Part shown: positions 1-6,560 of the stretch, one piece after another
Numbering within the stretch: the stretch's first letter is position 1
Layout of the letters: each line of letters begins with the position of its first letter
Assembly (NCBI GenBank): GCA_013375385.1
Contig: JABXJY010000058.1
Span: 1-11,486 of the forward strand
Direction: 5' to 3'
DNA: 11,486 nucleotides
Source of the DNA: Desulfobacterales bacterium
GTDB lineage: Bacteria; Desulfobacterota; DSM-4660; Desulfatiglandales; B25-G16
Program-made: the position numbers and the translations under genes
The notes under the pieces: model-generated
Told to the model about the DNA's origin: nothing
The model's database searches: none
The model's input: only the letters and a program-made list of their open reading frames with translations

Positions 1-228
1 ATCGTTTGAACTGCATTGCAGTTAATCAGTGAATGGTAAAAGAGGTACTAAATTTTAGAGAAAAAGGAGCTAGACTGAGGCGCTGAAAACTACACCATAC
101 CTACTTGAGAATAAGGGCAATGCCCAATTCCCTTGAAATACAAGGGAAAAGGGGAGAGCTATATTTAACTGCAAAATCTGGGTTAAAGATTGGGATAATC
201 TTCCTGCCAGCAAGGAGATAATCCTTTC
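1..228. other. Non-coding left edge with several palindromes
   Basis: I see no credible gene here; the longest ATG-initiated frame I followed, from position 34, is only 17 codons. The stretch contains a 15-base palindrome at 9-23 (arms AACTGCA/TGCAGTT around one T), GGGCAATGCCC at 115-125, a perfect 8-base hairpin at 128-148 and an imperfect hairpin at 193-224. It lies downstream of the leftward gene ending at 229, so some of these structures could serve as its transcript end, but none is followed by a convincing T-run on the minus strand. Confidence 0.5.
115..148. repeat. Two adjacent short hairpins
   Basis: GGGC and GCCC flank AAT at 115-125. Two bases later TTCCCTTG (128-135) and CAAGGGAA (141-148) form a perfect 8-base stem around the loop AAATA. 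Read leftward, the first hairpin ends in GCCCTTATT, a weak U-rich tail. They could therefore be a poor terminator for the leftward gene at 229-468, about 80 bases beyond its stop. They could equally be remnants of a dispersed repeat. Confidence 0.35.
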
Positions 229-468
229 TTATGGAACGGCTCCAGATTTAAGCTTCTCATCTATCATTTCCTTTAATTCGGTCTTTATCTGGTGTCTTGA
301 AAAGGTCTTCTTGCAGTGCGTACACTGGAACAATTCCCCTGTAACCTCATCATAGAGTAGATCATCTGAAAAATTTACTCTTCGGAACTGGACAGAAAAA
401 TTGTGGATTCGAATAAAGTCCTTATTCTTACATTTATCACACGAAAAATAATCCTTGATGATATCCAT
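229..468 (-). CDS. Small zinc-ribbon-like protein of unknown function
   Basis: A 79-residue protein with two CxxC knuckles, C10/C13 (CDKC) and C49/C52 (CTHC), separated by 35 residues. This spacing is typical of a zinc ribbon or other small zinc-binding fold. The C-terminal third is a charged, probably helical segment (KTELKEMIDEKLKSGAVP). The frame stays open upstream to an ATG at 577-579, which would give 116 residues. I prefer the start at 468 because GGGGGG lies 6 bases in front of it, and because the extra 37 codons run over a palindrome (522-535) and look like non-coding repeat sequence. There are no membrane segments or signal peptide. The family is not recognised; a nucleic-acid or protein-binding role is only a guess. 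Confidence 0.6.
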   Translation of the reverse strand: MDIIKDYFSCDKCKNKDFIRIHNFSVQFRRVNFSDDLLYDEVTGELFQCTHCKKTFSRHQIKTELKEMIDEKLKSGAVP

Positions 469-521
469 TAGTGCCCCCCAGAAAAAGCATGTTGCCCCAA
501 CGATCGGGTAAACTCTATTAG

Positions 522-535
522 TCCGCCCAGGCGGA
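522..535. repeat. 14-base palindrome upstream of zinc-ribbon gene
   Basis: TCCGCC and GGCGGA are perfect 6-base arms around the dinucleotide CA. The site is centred about 60 bases upstream of the preferred start of the leftward gene, a position suited to an operator. The neighbouring GC-rich wording (GGGTTTATCCGCC on the minus strand) also looks like a dispersed intergenic repeat, so the role is open. Confidence 0.4.
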
Positions 536-584
536 TAAACCCAACCCAGACTTACTGATACTTCTATCCCGCCACACATGGCTC

Positions 585-644
585 GCCCTGTGGAGTAATT
601 TTTACGCCCCTCTTTTGGGATTGGCCGCCCCTACTCCACAGGGC
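585..644. repeat. CCCTGTGGA-ended inverted-repeat element, copy 1
   Basis: A perfect 13-base inverted repeat, GCCCTGTGGAGTA (585-597) and TACTCCACAGGGC (632-644), encloses 34 bases. The interior carries further near-complementary GC-rich text (ACGCCCCTC against GGCCGCCCC is not paired). A related pair of ends, CCCTGTGGA and TCCACAGGG, occurs at 6385-6482 around a different interior. Two intergenic copies suggest a dispersed palindromic or MITE-like element. No transposase is present. Confidence 0.6.
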
Positions 645-835
645 AAGGCTTTCTCCCTAATAGGGTAAGTCTTCTTATCTAATCTGGCATCTTTTGTCAA
701 AGAAAATATGGTTCAGCCATCTCACCTAATTGACAGATATGGAAGAACCAAAAGGTCATTTTCATTCCCTATGATAAATCTAATCACCTGCTTCTTAGCT
801 ACAATCCAAAAGACCTTCTAAAGGCAATTATCTTC

Positions 836-864
836 TTGAAAGATGATCTCTGTTGTGCTAAAAG
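836..864 (+). promoter_or_regulatory. Possible sigma70-like promoter of small membrane protein gene
   Basis: TTGAAA at 836-841 (5 of 6 to the consensus) is followed, after 17 bases, by TAAAAG at 859-864 (4 of 6). Transcription would start near 871, about 45 bases before the ATG at 916. This is a pattern match in A/T-rich sequence, so it is weak evidence. Confidence 0.3.
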
Positions 865-915
865 AAACGAAATCATTCATCTCAATAAATAAAACAAAAG
901 GTTAAGGAGGAAAAA

Positions 916-1191
916 ATGGCGGCTTTAGTTGGTGGTTTGATATCTTTAGTGTTGGGTATTATAGGAATTATTATCTGGTGGGGATATTTCGTTAAGGCCT
1001 TGGCGGCCGGAATACCTGCTTTACTTATCTTAGGCGGTGCCTTAGCCACCTATCTTGGCATTGAAGAATGGAAAGATAGAAGGAGTGCGGAGAAATTTGA
1101 TCAAGAACCTGAGAAAGAATCTGATACAAGCAAACTAAAGGAAGAGGTGGAAAGTATTAAAAAGGTGGTGGAGGATCTCAAGAAAGAATAA
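916..1191 (+). CDS. Small two-helix membrane protein with charged coiled tail
   Basis: A 91-residue protein. Residues about 4-23 and 28-48 are two hydrophobic segments rich in Gly, Ile, Leu and Ala, with WWGY between them, so it probably forms an inner-membrane hairpin. Residues about 50-91 are highly charged (Glu/Lys), and 72-91 have the spacing of a short coiled coil. The start is well supported: AAGGAGG at 904-910 precedes ATG by 5 bases. The gene converges on ndk with a 39-base gap and appears monocistronic. I do not recognise a named family; the shape suggests a scaffold or regulator with its tail in the cytoplasm, but this is inference from composition only. Confidence 0.7.
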   Translation: MAALVGGLISLVLGIIGIIIWWGYFVKALAAGIPALLILGGALATYLGIEEWKDRRSAEKFDQEPEKESDTSKLKEEVESIKKVVEDLKKE

Positions 1192-1230
1192 CGGGTTGAT
1201 TCCCCCTTAGAGATTTATCAAATCGAGATC

Positions 1231-1650
1231 TTATCTTTTGAAAATCTCCAATTCATTAAAAAAGTAAGCTATCTCAAATGCAGCACTCTGGGGGCTATCT
1301 GACCCGTGTACAACATTCTTTTCAATATCGGTTGCATACTCCCGTCTGATGCTGCCTTTTTCAGCCTCTTTGTAGTTAGTAGCCCCCATTAATCTTCTAT
1401 AGGCATTAATAACTCCTTCGCCCTCCAAGACCATAACCACACTGGGACCAGAGGACATAAAATTTGTAACACTTTCATAAAATGGCTTGCCAGCATGGAC
1501 TCCATAAAAACCCTTTGCCTGCTCTTTTGTCATCCAGATCATCTTAAGAGCTAAGATAGTTAGATCCTCTCTTTCCAATCGCCTAATTATCTCACCCACA
1601 AGACCCTTTGCCACGCCATCCGGTTTAATTATAGCCAGTGTCCTTTCCAT
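1231..1650 (-). CDS. ndk: Nucleoside diphosphate kinase
   Basis: NDK transfers the gamma phosphate of ATP to nucleoside diphosphates through a phosphohistidine intermediate and keeps NTP and dNTP pools balanced in the cytoplasm. The 139-residue length fits the bacterial family. Visible hallmarks are the N-terminal RTLAIIKPDGV with Lys9, the segment YRRLMGATNYKEAEKGSIR that contributes to nucleotide binding, and the active-site motif NVVHGSDSPQSAAFEI with catalytic His115. The frame is open to an upstream ATG at 1689, but the start at 1650 places MERTLAIIKPDG at the N-terminus as in other NDKs and has GGGGG 7 bases upstream. An inverted array of heptamers lies 28-110 bases upstream of the start. 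The gene stands alone, divergent from the ETF:quinone oxidoreductase gene. Confidence 0.97.
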   Translation of the reverse strand: MERTLAIIKPDGVAKGLVGEIIRRLEREDLTILALKMIWMTKEQAKGFYGVHAGKPFYESVTNFMSSGPSVVMVLEGEGVINAYRRLMGATNYKEAEKGSIRREYATDIEKNVVHGSDSPQSAAFEIAYFFNELEIFKR

Positions 1651-1954
1651 TTTAGTGCCCCCTTCATAATAGTGAATGTCATCTGTCAATAGTCATTTGT
1701 TATTGGATCAAAAAATTGTCAGGAATCTCCATATCTAACAAATGACCAGTGTCCAGTGACGGTACCCATAACTTACCCTGATACCAAATATCTTATAGAC
1801 AAAAGATCAGTCAAGAAAAAAGCGGAAACACCATGAGAGATCTCCCCAGAATTGTCTTGCAGCATATTTCAGTAGTATGCTATAGGCATTTCTAAAAACT
1901 AGGGTGGCAAAGATTACAGTAATTTCTTAATAAACGAAAAAGAGGATTGAAGAA
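1651..1954. other. Divergent spacer between ndk and ETF-QO
   Basis: This 304-base spacer holds the upstream regions of two diverging genes. The ndk side contains the inverted heptamer array (1678-1760). On the right side, TTGTCT (1852-1857) and TATGCT (1876-1881) with an 18-base gap are a faint promoter-like pair for the ETF-QO gene; I do not list them separately because the match is poor. I see no gene or RNA in it. Confidence 0.5.
1678..1760. repeat. Inverted pair of four-unit heptamer arrays
   Basis: On the plus strand, 1678-1705 reads as four 7-base units: GTCATCT, GTCAATA, GTCATTT, GTTATTG. On the minus strand, 1760 down to 1733 again reads as four 7-base units: GTCACTG, GACACTG, GTCATTT, GTTAGAT. 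The third units and the start of the fourth form a perfect 11-base inverted repeat (1692-1702 with 1736-1746). The whole could fold into a hairpin with about 30 bases between the arms. It lies immediately upstream of ndk. It may be a regulator site or a decayed dispersed repeat. Confidence 0.6.
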
Positions 1955-3658
1955 GTGGAACAAGAAAGAGAAATCATGGAGGTAGACATACTCTTTGTAG
2001 GTGGAGGCGTAGCCTGTCTCAGTGGAGCCCTTCATCTCTCGAATCTCATAGCTGAACACAACAAAAAGGTTGAACAAGAAGGAAAGGGGGAAAGACTCGA
2101 TGAAATCATGATCGCCCTCTTGGAAAAAGGAACTGATATAGGTTCACATAACATCTCCGGCGCCATTATGGATCCTGTTGCGCTCAAAGAGCTTATCCCT
2201 GACTTTCTGGAAAAAGGCGCGCCCGTTGAAAGTGAGGTTACAAGAGAGGAGGTATGTGTCTTGACCAAAAAAGGCCGGATTAAGTCTCCTGTAACTCCTC
2301 CTCCACTCAAAAATCACGGTAATTATATTGTCTCACTTTCCAAGCTGAGTAACTGGCTTGGCAAGGTAGTTGAGGAACATGGGGTTGATATCTTTCCCGG
2401 TTTTGCAGGAATAGAGATACTCTTTAAAGGCAACAGGGTTATTGGGGTGAGGACGGGTGACAAAGGAATAGATCCAGATGGTAATAAGAAGCCGAACTTT
2501 GAACCAGGAATCGATTTGCATGCCAAGATCACGGTATTTGGGGAAGGCACAAGAGGAAGCCTAACCAAGGGCCTTGTAAAAACATTGAAATTAGACGAAG
2601 GGAAAAACCCACAGACCTATGTAGCTGGAGTTAAAGAGGTCTGGGAAGTTCCAGAGGAAAGATCTGAGCCAGGACAGGTTGTCCATACCATGGGCTACCC
2701 CCTCAAGAGCAATACCTATGGTGGGGGGTTTATCTATGGAATGAGGAACAACATGGTCTCAGTTGGCCTTTTAACTGGACTGGACTATGAAGACCCCTTT
2801 CTGGATCCCCACGGTGAATTTCAGAAATTCAAACTCCATCCCTTTGTTGCTGAGATATTGAAAGACGGCAAACTAGTCCAATATGGAGCTAAGACAGCCC
2901 CAGTCGGGGGATATTTTTCTATTCCAAAAATCGCCTTTGACGGAGGAGTCATTGTCGGAGATTCAGCCAGCCTCTTCATCAGCCAAAAGATCAAGGGGAT
3001 ACACATTGCGATGAAGTCAGGAATGCTTGCTGCCGAAACGATCCTAGAGGCCCTTCTAAGAGGTGATTTCTCTGCTGCCCAGCTTGGGCATTACCAAACA
3101 TCCCTTTATGAAAGCTATATAGGTAAGGAACTTTACAAGGTGCGGAATTTTCATCAGGCATTTCAGAAGGGCTTATGGGCAGGCCTCACTAAAGCAGGAT
3201 TCCAGTATATCTTGGGTGGCAGAATTCTGAAGGGAAGGCTCTATGCAGAGCCTGATTTTGTCCATCAAAAAAAGGTAGCTGATCTCTATGGCGCTGATTC
3301 ACCCACGGATGGACAAAAGGGGATAATCAAATTCGACGGAAAGCGGACCTTTGATAAGGAATCTGATGTGTATTATTCGGCAACCATCCATGAGGAGCAA
3401 CAGCCAGCACACCTCAAGATACTTGATCTCAACATCTGCTATACTGAATGTCGTGAACAATACCAGAATCCATGCACCAGATTCTGTCCGGCCAATGTCT
3501 ATGAAATGGAAATCGATGAGAAGACAGGTAAGCCCACGATGAAATTGAATTTTTCCAACTGCGTCCACTGTAAGACCTGCGATATCAAAGACCCCTACGA
3601 AAATATCACATGGGTACCACCGGAAGGCGGAGGGGGCCCAAAATACACCATCATGTAG
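1955..3658 (+). CDS. Electron transfer flavoprotein:quinone oxidoreductase
   Basis: ETF-QO (ETFDH/FixC-related) takes electrons from reduced ETF through FAD and a 4Fe-4S cluster and passes them to membrane quinone. At 567 residues it has the full length of the family. The N-terminal FAD motif is VGGGVACLSGALHL (from residue 15), with Cys21 where GxGxxG usually has its third Gly. The body shows LLEKGTDIGSHNISGAIMDP, YGGGFIYGM and GIHIAMKSGMLAAE. The C-terminal ferredoxin-like domain has C511 (CPANVYE) and C536, C539, C542 (NCVHCKTCDIKDP), matching the 25-3-3 spacing of the human enzyme, and ends with PPEGGGGP. I took the GTG start at 1955, 8 bases after AGAGGA; an ATG seven codons later (1976) is an alternative. 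No etfAB is in the window. In an anaerobe it would link acyl-CoA oxidation to menaquinone, or run in reverse. Confidence 0.95.
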   Translation: MEQEREIMEVDILFVGGGVACLSGALHLSNLIAEHNKKVEQEGKGERLDEIMIALLEKGTDIGSHNISGAIMDPVALKELIPDFLEKGAPVESEVTREEVCVLTKKGRIKSPVTPPPLKNHGNYIVSLSKLSNWLGKVVEEHGVDIFPGFAGIEILFKGNRVIGVRTGDKGIDPDGNKKPNFEPGIDLHAKITVFGEGTRGSLTKGLVKTLKLDEGKNPQTYVAGVKEVWEVPEERSEPGQVVHTMGYPLKSNTYGGGFIYGMRNNMVSVGLLTGLDYEDPFLDPHGEFQKFKLHPFVAEILKDGKLVQYGAKTAPVGGYFSIPKIAFDGGVIVGDSASLFISQKIKGIHIAMKSGMLAAETILEALLRGDFSAAQLGHYQTSLYESYIGKELYKVRNFHQAFQKGLWAGLTKAGFQYILGGRILKGRLYAEPDFVHQKKVADLYGADSPTDGQKGIIKFDGKRTFDKESDVYYSATIHEEQQPAHLKILDLNICYTECREQYQNPCTRFCPANVYEMEIDEKTGKPTMKLNFSNCVHCKTCDIKDPYENITWVPPEGGGGPKYTIM

Positions 3659-3683
3659 AAACGTAATAAACCCCACTTTTAAC

Positions 3684-3713
3684 TTGACACGCCACTGTCG
3701 CCTTATCTATAGT
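3684..3713 (+). promoter_or_regulatory. Sigma70-like promoter of the FAD/Fe-S oxidoreductase gene
   Basis: A perfect TTGACA at 3684-3689 is followed after 18 bases by TATAGT at 3708-3713. It lies in the 108-base gap after the ETF-QO stop, which suggests that the fused oxidoreductase gene can be transcribed on its own. GACA and TGTC (3686-3689 and 3697-3700) also form a small inverted repeat inside the spacer. Confidence 0.5.
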
Positions 3714-3741
3714 TACTTTATAGCTAAATAATAGCTACATT
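3709..3741 (+). promoter_or_regulatory. Three 11-base iterons overlapping the promoter
   Basis: ATAGTTAC (3709), ATAGCTAA (3720) and ATAGCTAC (3731) are direct repeats of consensus ATAGYTAM with an exact period of 11 bases, about one helical turn. The first overlaps the proposed -10 box and the rest cover the start of the transcript, 26 bases upstream of the coding region. Binding of a regulator to one DNA face, repressing from this position, is the natural reading. The regulator is unknown. Confidence 0.5.
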
Positions 3742-3766
3742 CACAGCCCATTTAGGGGGTAGGCTC

Positions 3767-6367
3767 ATGGACATAGTGAGCGAACTTTCGCGGATTGTAG
3801 GAGAAAAAAATGTATTCTCTGATCCTGTAGAATGTACAGCCAACTCACGCGATGCGTCAGTTCATGTAGGGATACCTGATGTCGTAGTTTACACTCAGAC
3901 TGCTGAGCAGATATCCGCTATTATGCGGCTGGCCAATCAGGAAAGAATTCCCGTTACAGTCCAGGGTTCAGGGACAAGTCTAACCGGTGCATCTCTTCCG
4001 ATAGCAGGCGGCATCCTTCTGGATGTCCACAGGATGAACAAAATTCTGGAAATCAATAAGGGCAATTTTTATGCACGGGTGGAGCCCGGGGTTATCTGTA
4101 ACGACCTCAATATAGCCCTGGGTAAGCAAAACCTCATGTTTCCTCCGAACCCTGGTAGCGAGCTCATCGCATCAATAGGCGGTATGATGTCTACCAACTC
4201 GAGCGGGCACAGGGCGGTAAAATACGGCACAGCCAGGGATTATGTGAAAGCTCTTAAAGTAGTGCTGGCTGATGGAACTGTCATTGACACTGGCTTCAAA
4301 ACCCCCAAGTCATCGATGGGCTATGATCTGAATCACGTCTTTGCCAGCTCCGAGGGAACACTCGGGATCATTACAGAGATTACCCTTAAGATTCAACCCC
4401 TTCCAGAATACTCTGCCCTAGCCTTGGCGATCTTCCATGACCTGAACGCCGCTGGAAAGGCGGTTACGGATATCATAACCTCGGGAATACAGCTTACTGC
4501 ATGTGAGATATTGGATAAATACAGTCTGAAGATCGTCGAAGATGCCATTGGCAAGGATGTGAGCAAGATAGAGGCCATGCTGATCATTGAGTCAGACGGT
4601 ACCAAGGAAACAGTAATCAGTGATATGGAAAGGATTGGTGAGATATGTAAGAAATACGATGTAGAAGAATTCACCTGGAGTGATGACCCGACCAAGACTG
4701 GCGAAATAATGCAGGCGCGGGGAAAACTGGTACCAACGCTCTCAAGAATCAAGCCTGGCAATAGGCTTGTTCCCATATCAGAAGATCTTGGCATCCCTCC
4801 AACAAAAATCCCTGAAACGATACAGAGGGCACAGGCAATAGCAGATAAATACAACCTACTGCTTACCACCTTTGGACACATTGGAGATGGAAACGTCCAC
4901 ACTACCTTTGTAACTGATATGAGAAGCCAGGATGAATGGGAAAGACTCAAACCTGCTGCTGATGAGCTTGCCGAACTTGCCCTTGAGATGGGCGGCACCA
5001 TTACCGCCGAGCATGGAACCGGTCTTGCCAGGGCGCCATACATAGAAAGACAACTGGGCCCAGCTCTGGAGGTTATGCGGGCCATCAAGAAGGCCCTTGA
5101 TCCTCATGGCATACTTAATCCCGGCAAAATGGGATTGGACAAAAAGAGACACGACATCTACGACTATTTTGCCTTCAAACCCCTCTTAGAGGACCCAGAG
5201 GCCCTCAACTCCTTTGGCTATGATGCGGACAATGAGATCCTTGCTTGCATATACTGTGGCTTTTGCCGTTTAGGATGTCCTACCTATGACGTTACCCAAC
5301 TCGAATCAAGGAATGCCAGGGGCAGGAACATCCTGGCGTTCAACCTGATGACCGGGACAATCGAGCCCTCAAAGGAATTGGCAGAATCATTTTATACCTG
5401 CACAACCTGTAATGCCTGCACATATTTCTGCCCTGCCAGGATCAAGGTAGATGAGATCATTCAAAAAGGCCGCGAAAAGCTGTTTGCTGCTGGCGCTACT
5501 CCTGAACCTGTGATGGCACTGAGAGACAGCATCCTGAACACAGATAATGTCTACGCTGCCAAAAAGGAAGACAGAATCGCCATCTACCCGCCACCTATCA
5601 AGAAACAGATAAAATCCGGTCAATTAAAGGAGAAGGCAGACGTTCTTTTATTCATGGGCTGTGTTTCAAGTTACTTGGATATGAAAATAGTTCCAAGCCT
5701 CTTTAAGATCATGGATGCCGCTGGTATAGACTACACCTTACTTGGAACAGAGGAAATCTGCTGTGGATTTCCGCTGCACCTCATGGGGGATCAAGAAAAA
5801 TTTGAGGAGGCTGCGAGAAACCTCATCGACCGTATCAAGGCAACAGGGGCAAAAGAGCTGGTAACGCCCTGCGCCGGGTGCTATAAGACGTTCATCAAAT
5901 ACTATCCCGAGGCCGGGGACCTAGGGGTGGAGGTCTACCATTCCATCCATCATATGCAGAAACTGATAGGTGAGAAAAAGCTCAAATTGGGTGGCGATCT
6001 TGGCAAAAAGGTTACCTACCATGATCCCTGCGACCTGGGCAGGACCTTTCAAACGTTTGAGGAGCCCCGGGAGATATTGAAGGCCATCCCTGACATTGAT
6101 TTTGTCGAGATGTCCAGAAACCGCCTGATGGCCAGGTGCTGTGGAGGGGGTGGAAGTGTCATAGCCATGGAACCAGAGCTAGCAGCAGCTATGGCAGCAG
6201 CCAGGATAAATGATGCTGCGGAGGTAGGGGCAGAGATAATAGTCTCCGGTTGTTCCGCCTGTAAGGATAACCTAAGGAAAGGGGTGAAATCCATCCCTAA
6301 AGAAGAACGGCCAAAAATCAAGGTTATGGATATTACGGAAATAATTGCTAACTGTTGTGTTTCTTGA
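3767..6367 (+). CDS. Fused FAD-linked oxidase / Fe-S (CCG domain) oxidoreductase
   Basis: This 866-residue protein joins a GlcD-like flavin subunit to a GlcF-like iron-sulfur subunit, similar in plan to D-lactate dehydrogenases, glycolate oxidase and E. coli YdiJ. Residues about 35-180 are the FAD-binding PCMH domain (QGSGTSLTGA, NPGSELIASIGGM). Residues about 210-455 are the FAD-oxidase C-terminal domain with HIGDGNVH (H371, H378), EHGTG (H416) and LNPGKMG. Two 4Fe-4S motifs follow: C494/C497/C500/C504 and C545/C548/C551/C555. Two CCG domains follow, with C632, C665-C666, C702/C705 and with C755, C791-C792, C829/C832; all cysteines are kept. AGGGGGT lies 6 bases before the ATG. The substrate cannot be read: a 2-hydroxyacid dehydrogenase is the family default. 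Its place directly after ETF-QO also allows a role in electron exchange with ETF or quinone. It has no membrane segment. Confidence 0.9.
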   Translation: MDIVSELSRIVGEKNVFSDPVECTANSRDASVHVGIPDVVVYTQTAEQISAIMRLANQERIPVTVQGSGTSLTGASLPIAGGILLDVHRMNKILEINKGNFYARVEPGVICNDLNIALGKQNLMFPPNPGSELIASIGGMMSTNSSGHRAVKYGTARDYVKALKVVLADGTVIDTGFKTPKSSMGYDLNHVFASSEGTLGIITEITLKIQPLPEYSALALAIFHDLNAAGKAVTDIITSGIQLTACEILDKYSLKIVEDAIGKDVSKIEAMLIIESDGTKETVISDMERIGEICKKYDVEEFTWSDDPTKTGEIMQARGKLVPTLSRIKPGNRLVPISEDLGIPPTKIPETIQRAQAIADKYNLLLTTFGHIGDGNVHTTFVTDMRSQDEWERLKPAADELAELALEMGGTITAEHGTGLARAPYIERQLGPALEVMRAIKKALDPHGILNPGKMGLDKKRHDIYDYFAFKPLLEDPEALNSFGYDADNEILACIYCGFCRLGCPTYDVTQLESRNARGRNILAFNLMTGTIEPSKELAESFYTCTTCNACTYFCPARIKVDEIIQKGREKLFAAGATPEPVMALRDSILNTDNVYAAKKEDRIAIYPPPIKKQIKSGQLKEKADVLLFMGCVSSYLDMKIVPSLFKIMDAAGIDYTLLGTEEICCGFPLHLMGDQEKFEEAARNLIDRIKATGAKELVTPCAGCYKTFIKYYPEAGDLGVEVYHSIHHMQKLIGEKKLKLGGDLGKKVTYHDPCDLGRTFQTFEEPREILKAIPDIDFVEMSRNRLMARCCGGGGSVIAMEPELAAAMAAARINDAAEVGAEIIVSGCSACKDNLRKGVKSIPKEERPKIKVMDITEIIANCCVS

Positions 6368-6377
6368 GTTTCTTGAG
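6360..6377 (+). repeat. 9-base tandem duplication across the stop codon
   Basis: TTTCTTGAG occurs twice in a row (6360-6368 and 6369-6377). The TGA stop at 6365-6367 lies in the first copy, and the second copy repeats an in-frame TGA at 6374-6376. It is a recent slippage-type duplication with no effect on the protein. Confidence 0.7.
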
Positions 6378-6384
6378 TTGGCCT

Positions 6385-6482
6385 GCCCTGTGGAGCAAAC
6401 TCTTTATCTCTCAGGATAAAGCTTTTAGATTATATGATCTTCAGCCTGCTCCGTTGTGATAAGATGTCTTAGTCCACAGGGT
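6385..6482. repeat. CCCTGTGGA-ended inverted-repeat element, copy 2
   Basis: CCCTGTGGA (6386-6394) and TCCACAGGG (6473-6481) are a perfect 9-base inverted pair about 78 bases apart. The left end, GCCCTGTGGAGCA, differs by one base from the left end of the element at 585-597. Inside, GGAGCA (6392-6397) pairs with TGCTCC (6447-6452). It fills the spacer between the oxidoreductase and acyl-CoA ligase genes. With copy 1 it points to a dispersed palindromic family with variable interiors. Confidence 0.55.
6402..6426 (+). terminator. Possible Rho-independent terminator
   Basis: CTTTATC (6402-6408) and GATAAAG (6415-6421) form a perfect 7-base stem with a 6-base loop, followed by CTTTTAG. It begins 35 bases after the stop of the oxidoreductase gene and would separate it from the acyl-CoA ligase gene. 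The stem has only two G-C pairs and the T-run is four bases, so it would be weak. Confidence 0.4.
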
Positions 6483-6560
6483 GAATGATGAAACCCTAAG
6501 AACTCGAGGAATTCAACAAACACAATACACAGAGCAAACACTCATAGAGGGAGGGTATGA

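Larger units (their letters stand above)
469..915. other. Repeat-rich divergent intergenic region
   Basis: This spacer separates the leftward zinc-ribbon gene from the rightward small membrane protein gene. It contains a GTTGCCCCAAC hairpin (491-501), a near-perfect palindrome TCCGCC-CA-GGCGGA (522-535) and a 60-base element with 13-base inverted ends (585-644). A possible promoter for the rightward gene lies at 836-864. An open frame without ATG at 734-892 and a 37-codon ATG frame at 708-821 overlap each other; neither has a ribosome site or recognisable motif, so I do not call them genes. Confidence 0.5.

Noticed and set aside
193..224. Imperfect 13-base stem as terminator of the zinc-ribbon gene
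   Set aside because: Only 10 of 13 positions pair, and no T-run follows on the minus strand.
469..579. 37-residue N-terminal extension of the zinc-ribbon protein
   Set aside because: The downstream ATG has a good ribosome site, and the extension crosses a palindrome and a hairpin typical of non-coding spacer.
708..821. 37-codon ATG frame beginning MVQPSHLIDRYGR, reminiscent of the N-terminus of MoaA
   Set aside because: The resemblance is limited to LIDRYGR, there is no Shine-Dalgarno sequence, the radical-SAM CxxxCxxC motif does not follow in any frame, and the frame stops after 37 codons.
734..892. 52-codon open frame without ATG (contains YNPKDLLKAIIFLKDD) before the small membrane protein gene
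   Set aside because: The composition looks protein-like, but there is no start codon with a ribosome site and no recognisable family. It could be a gene remnant; I cannot support it.
1651..1689. 13-residue N-terminal extension of NDK
   Set aside because: NDK proteins begin at MERTLAIIKPDG, and the ribosome site fits the downstream ATG; the extension runs into the heptamer array.
4393..5088. Long minus-strand open frame (231 codons) inside the FAD/Fe-S oxidoreductase gene
   Set aside because: It lies entirely inside a gene with clear family motifs; the Ser/Leu/Ala-rich translation is what the antisense of this coding frame produces.
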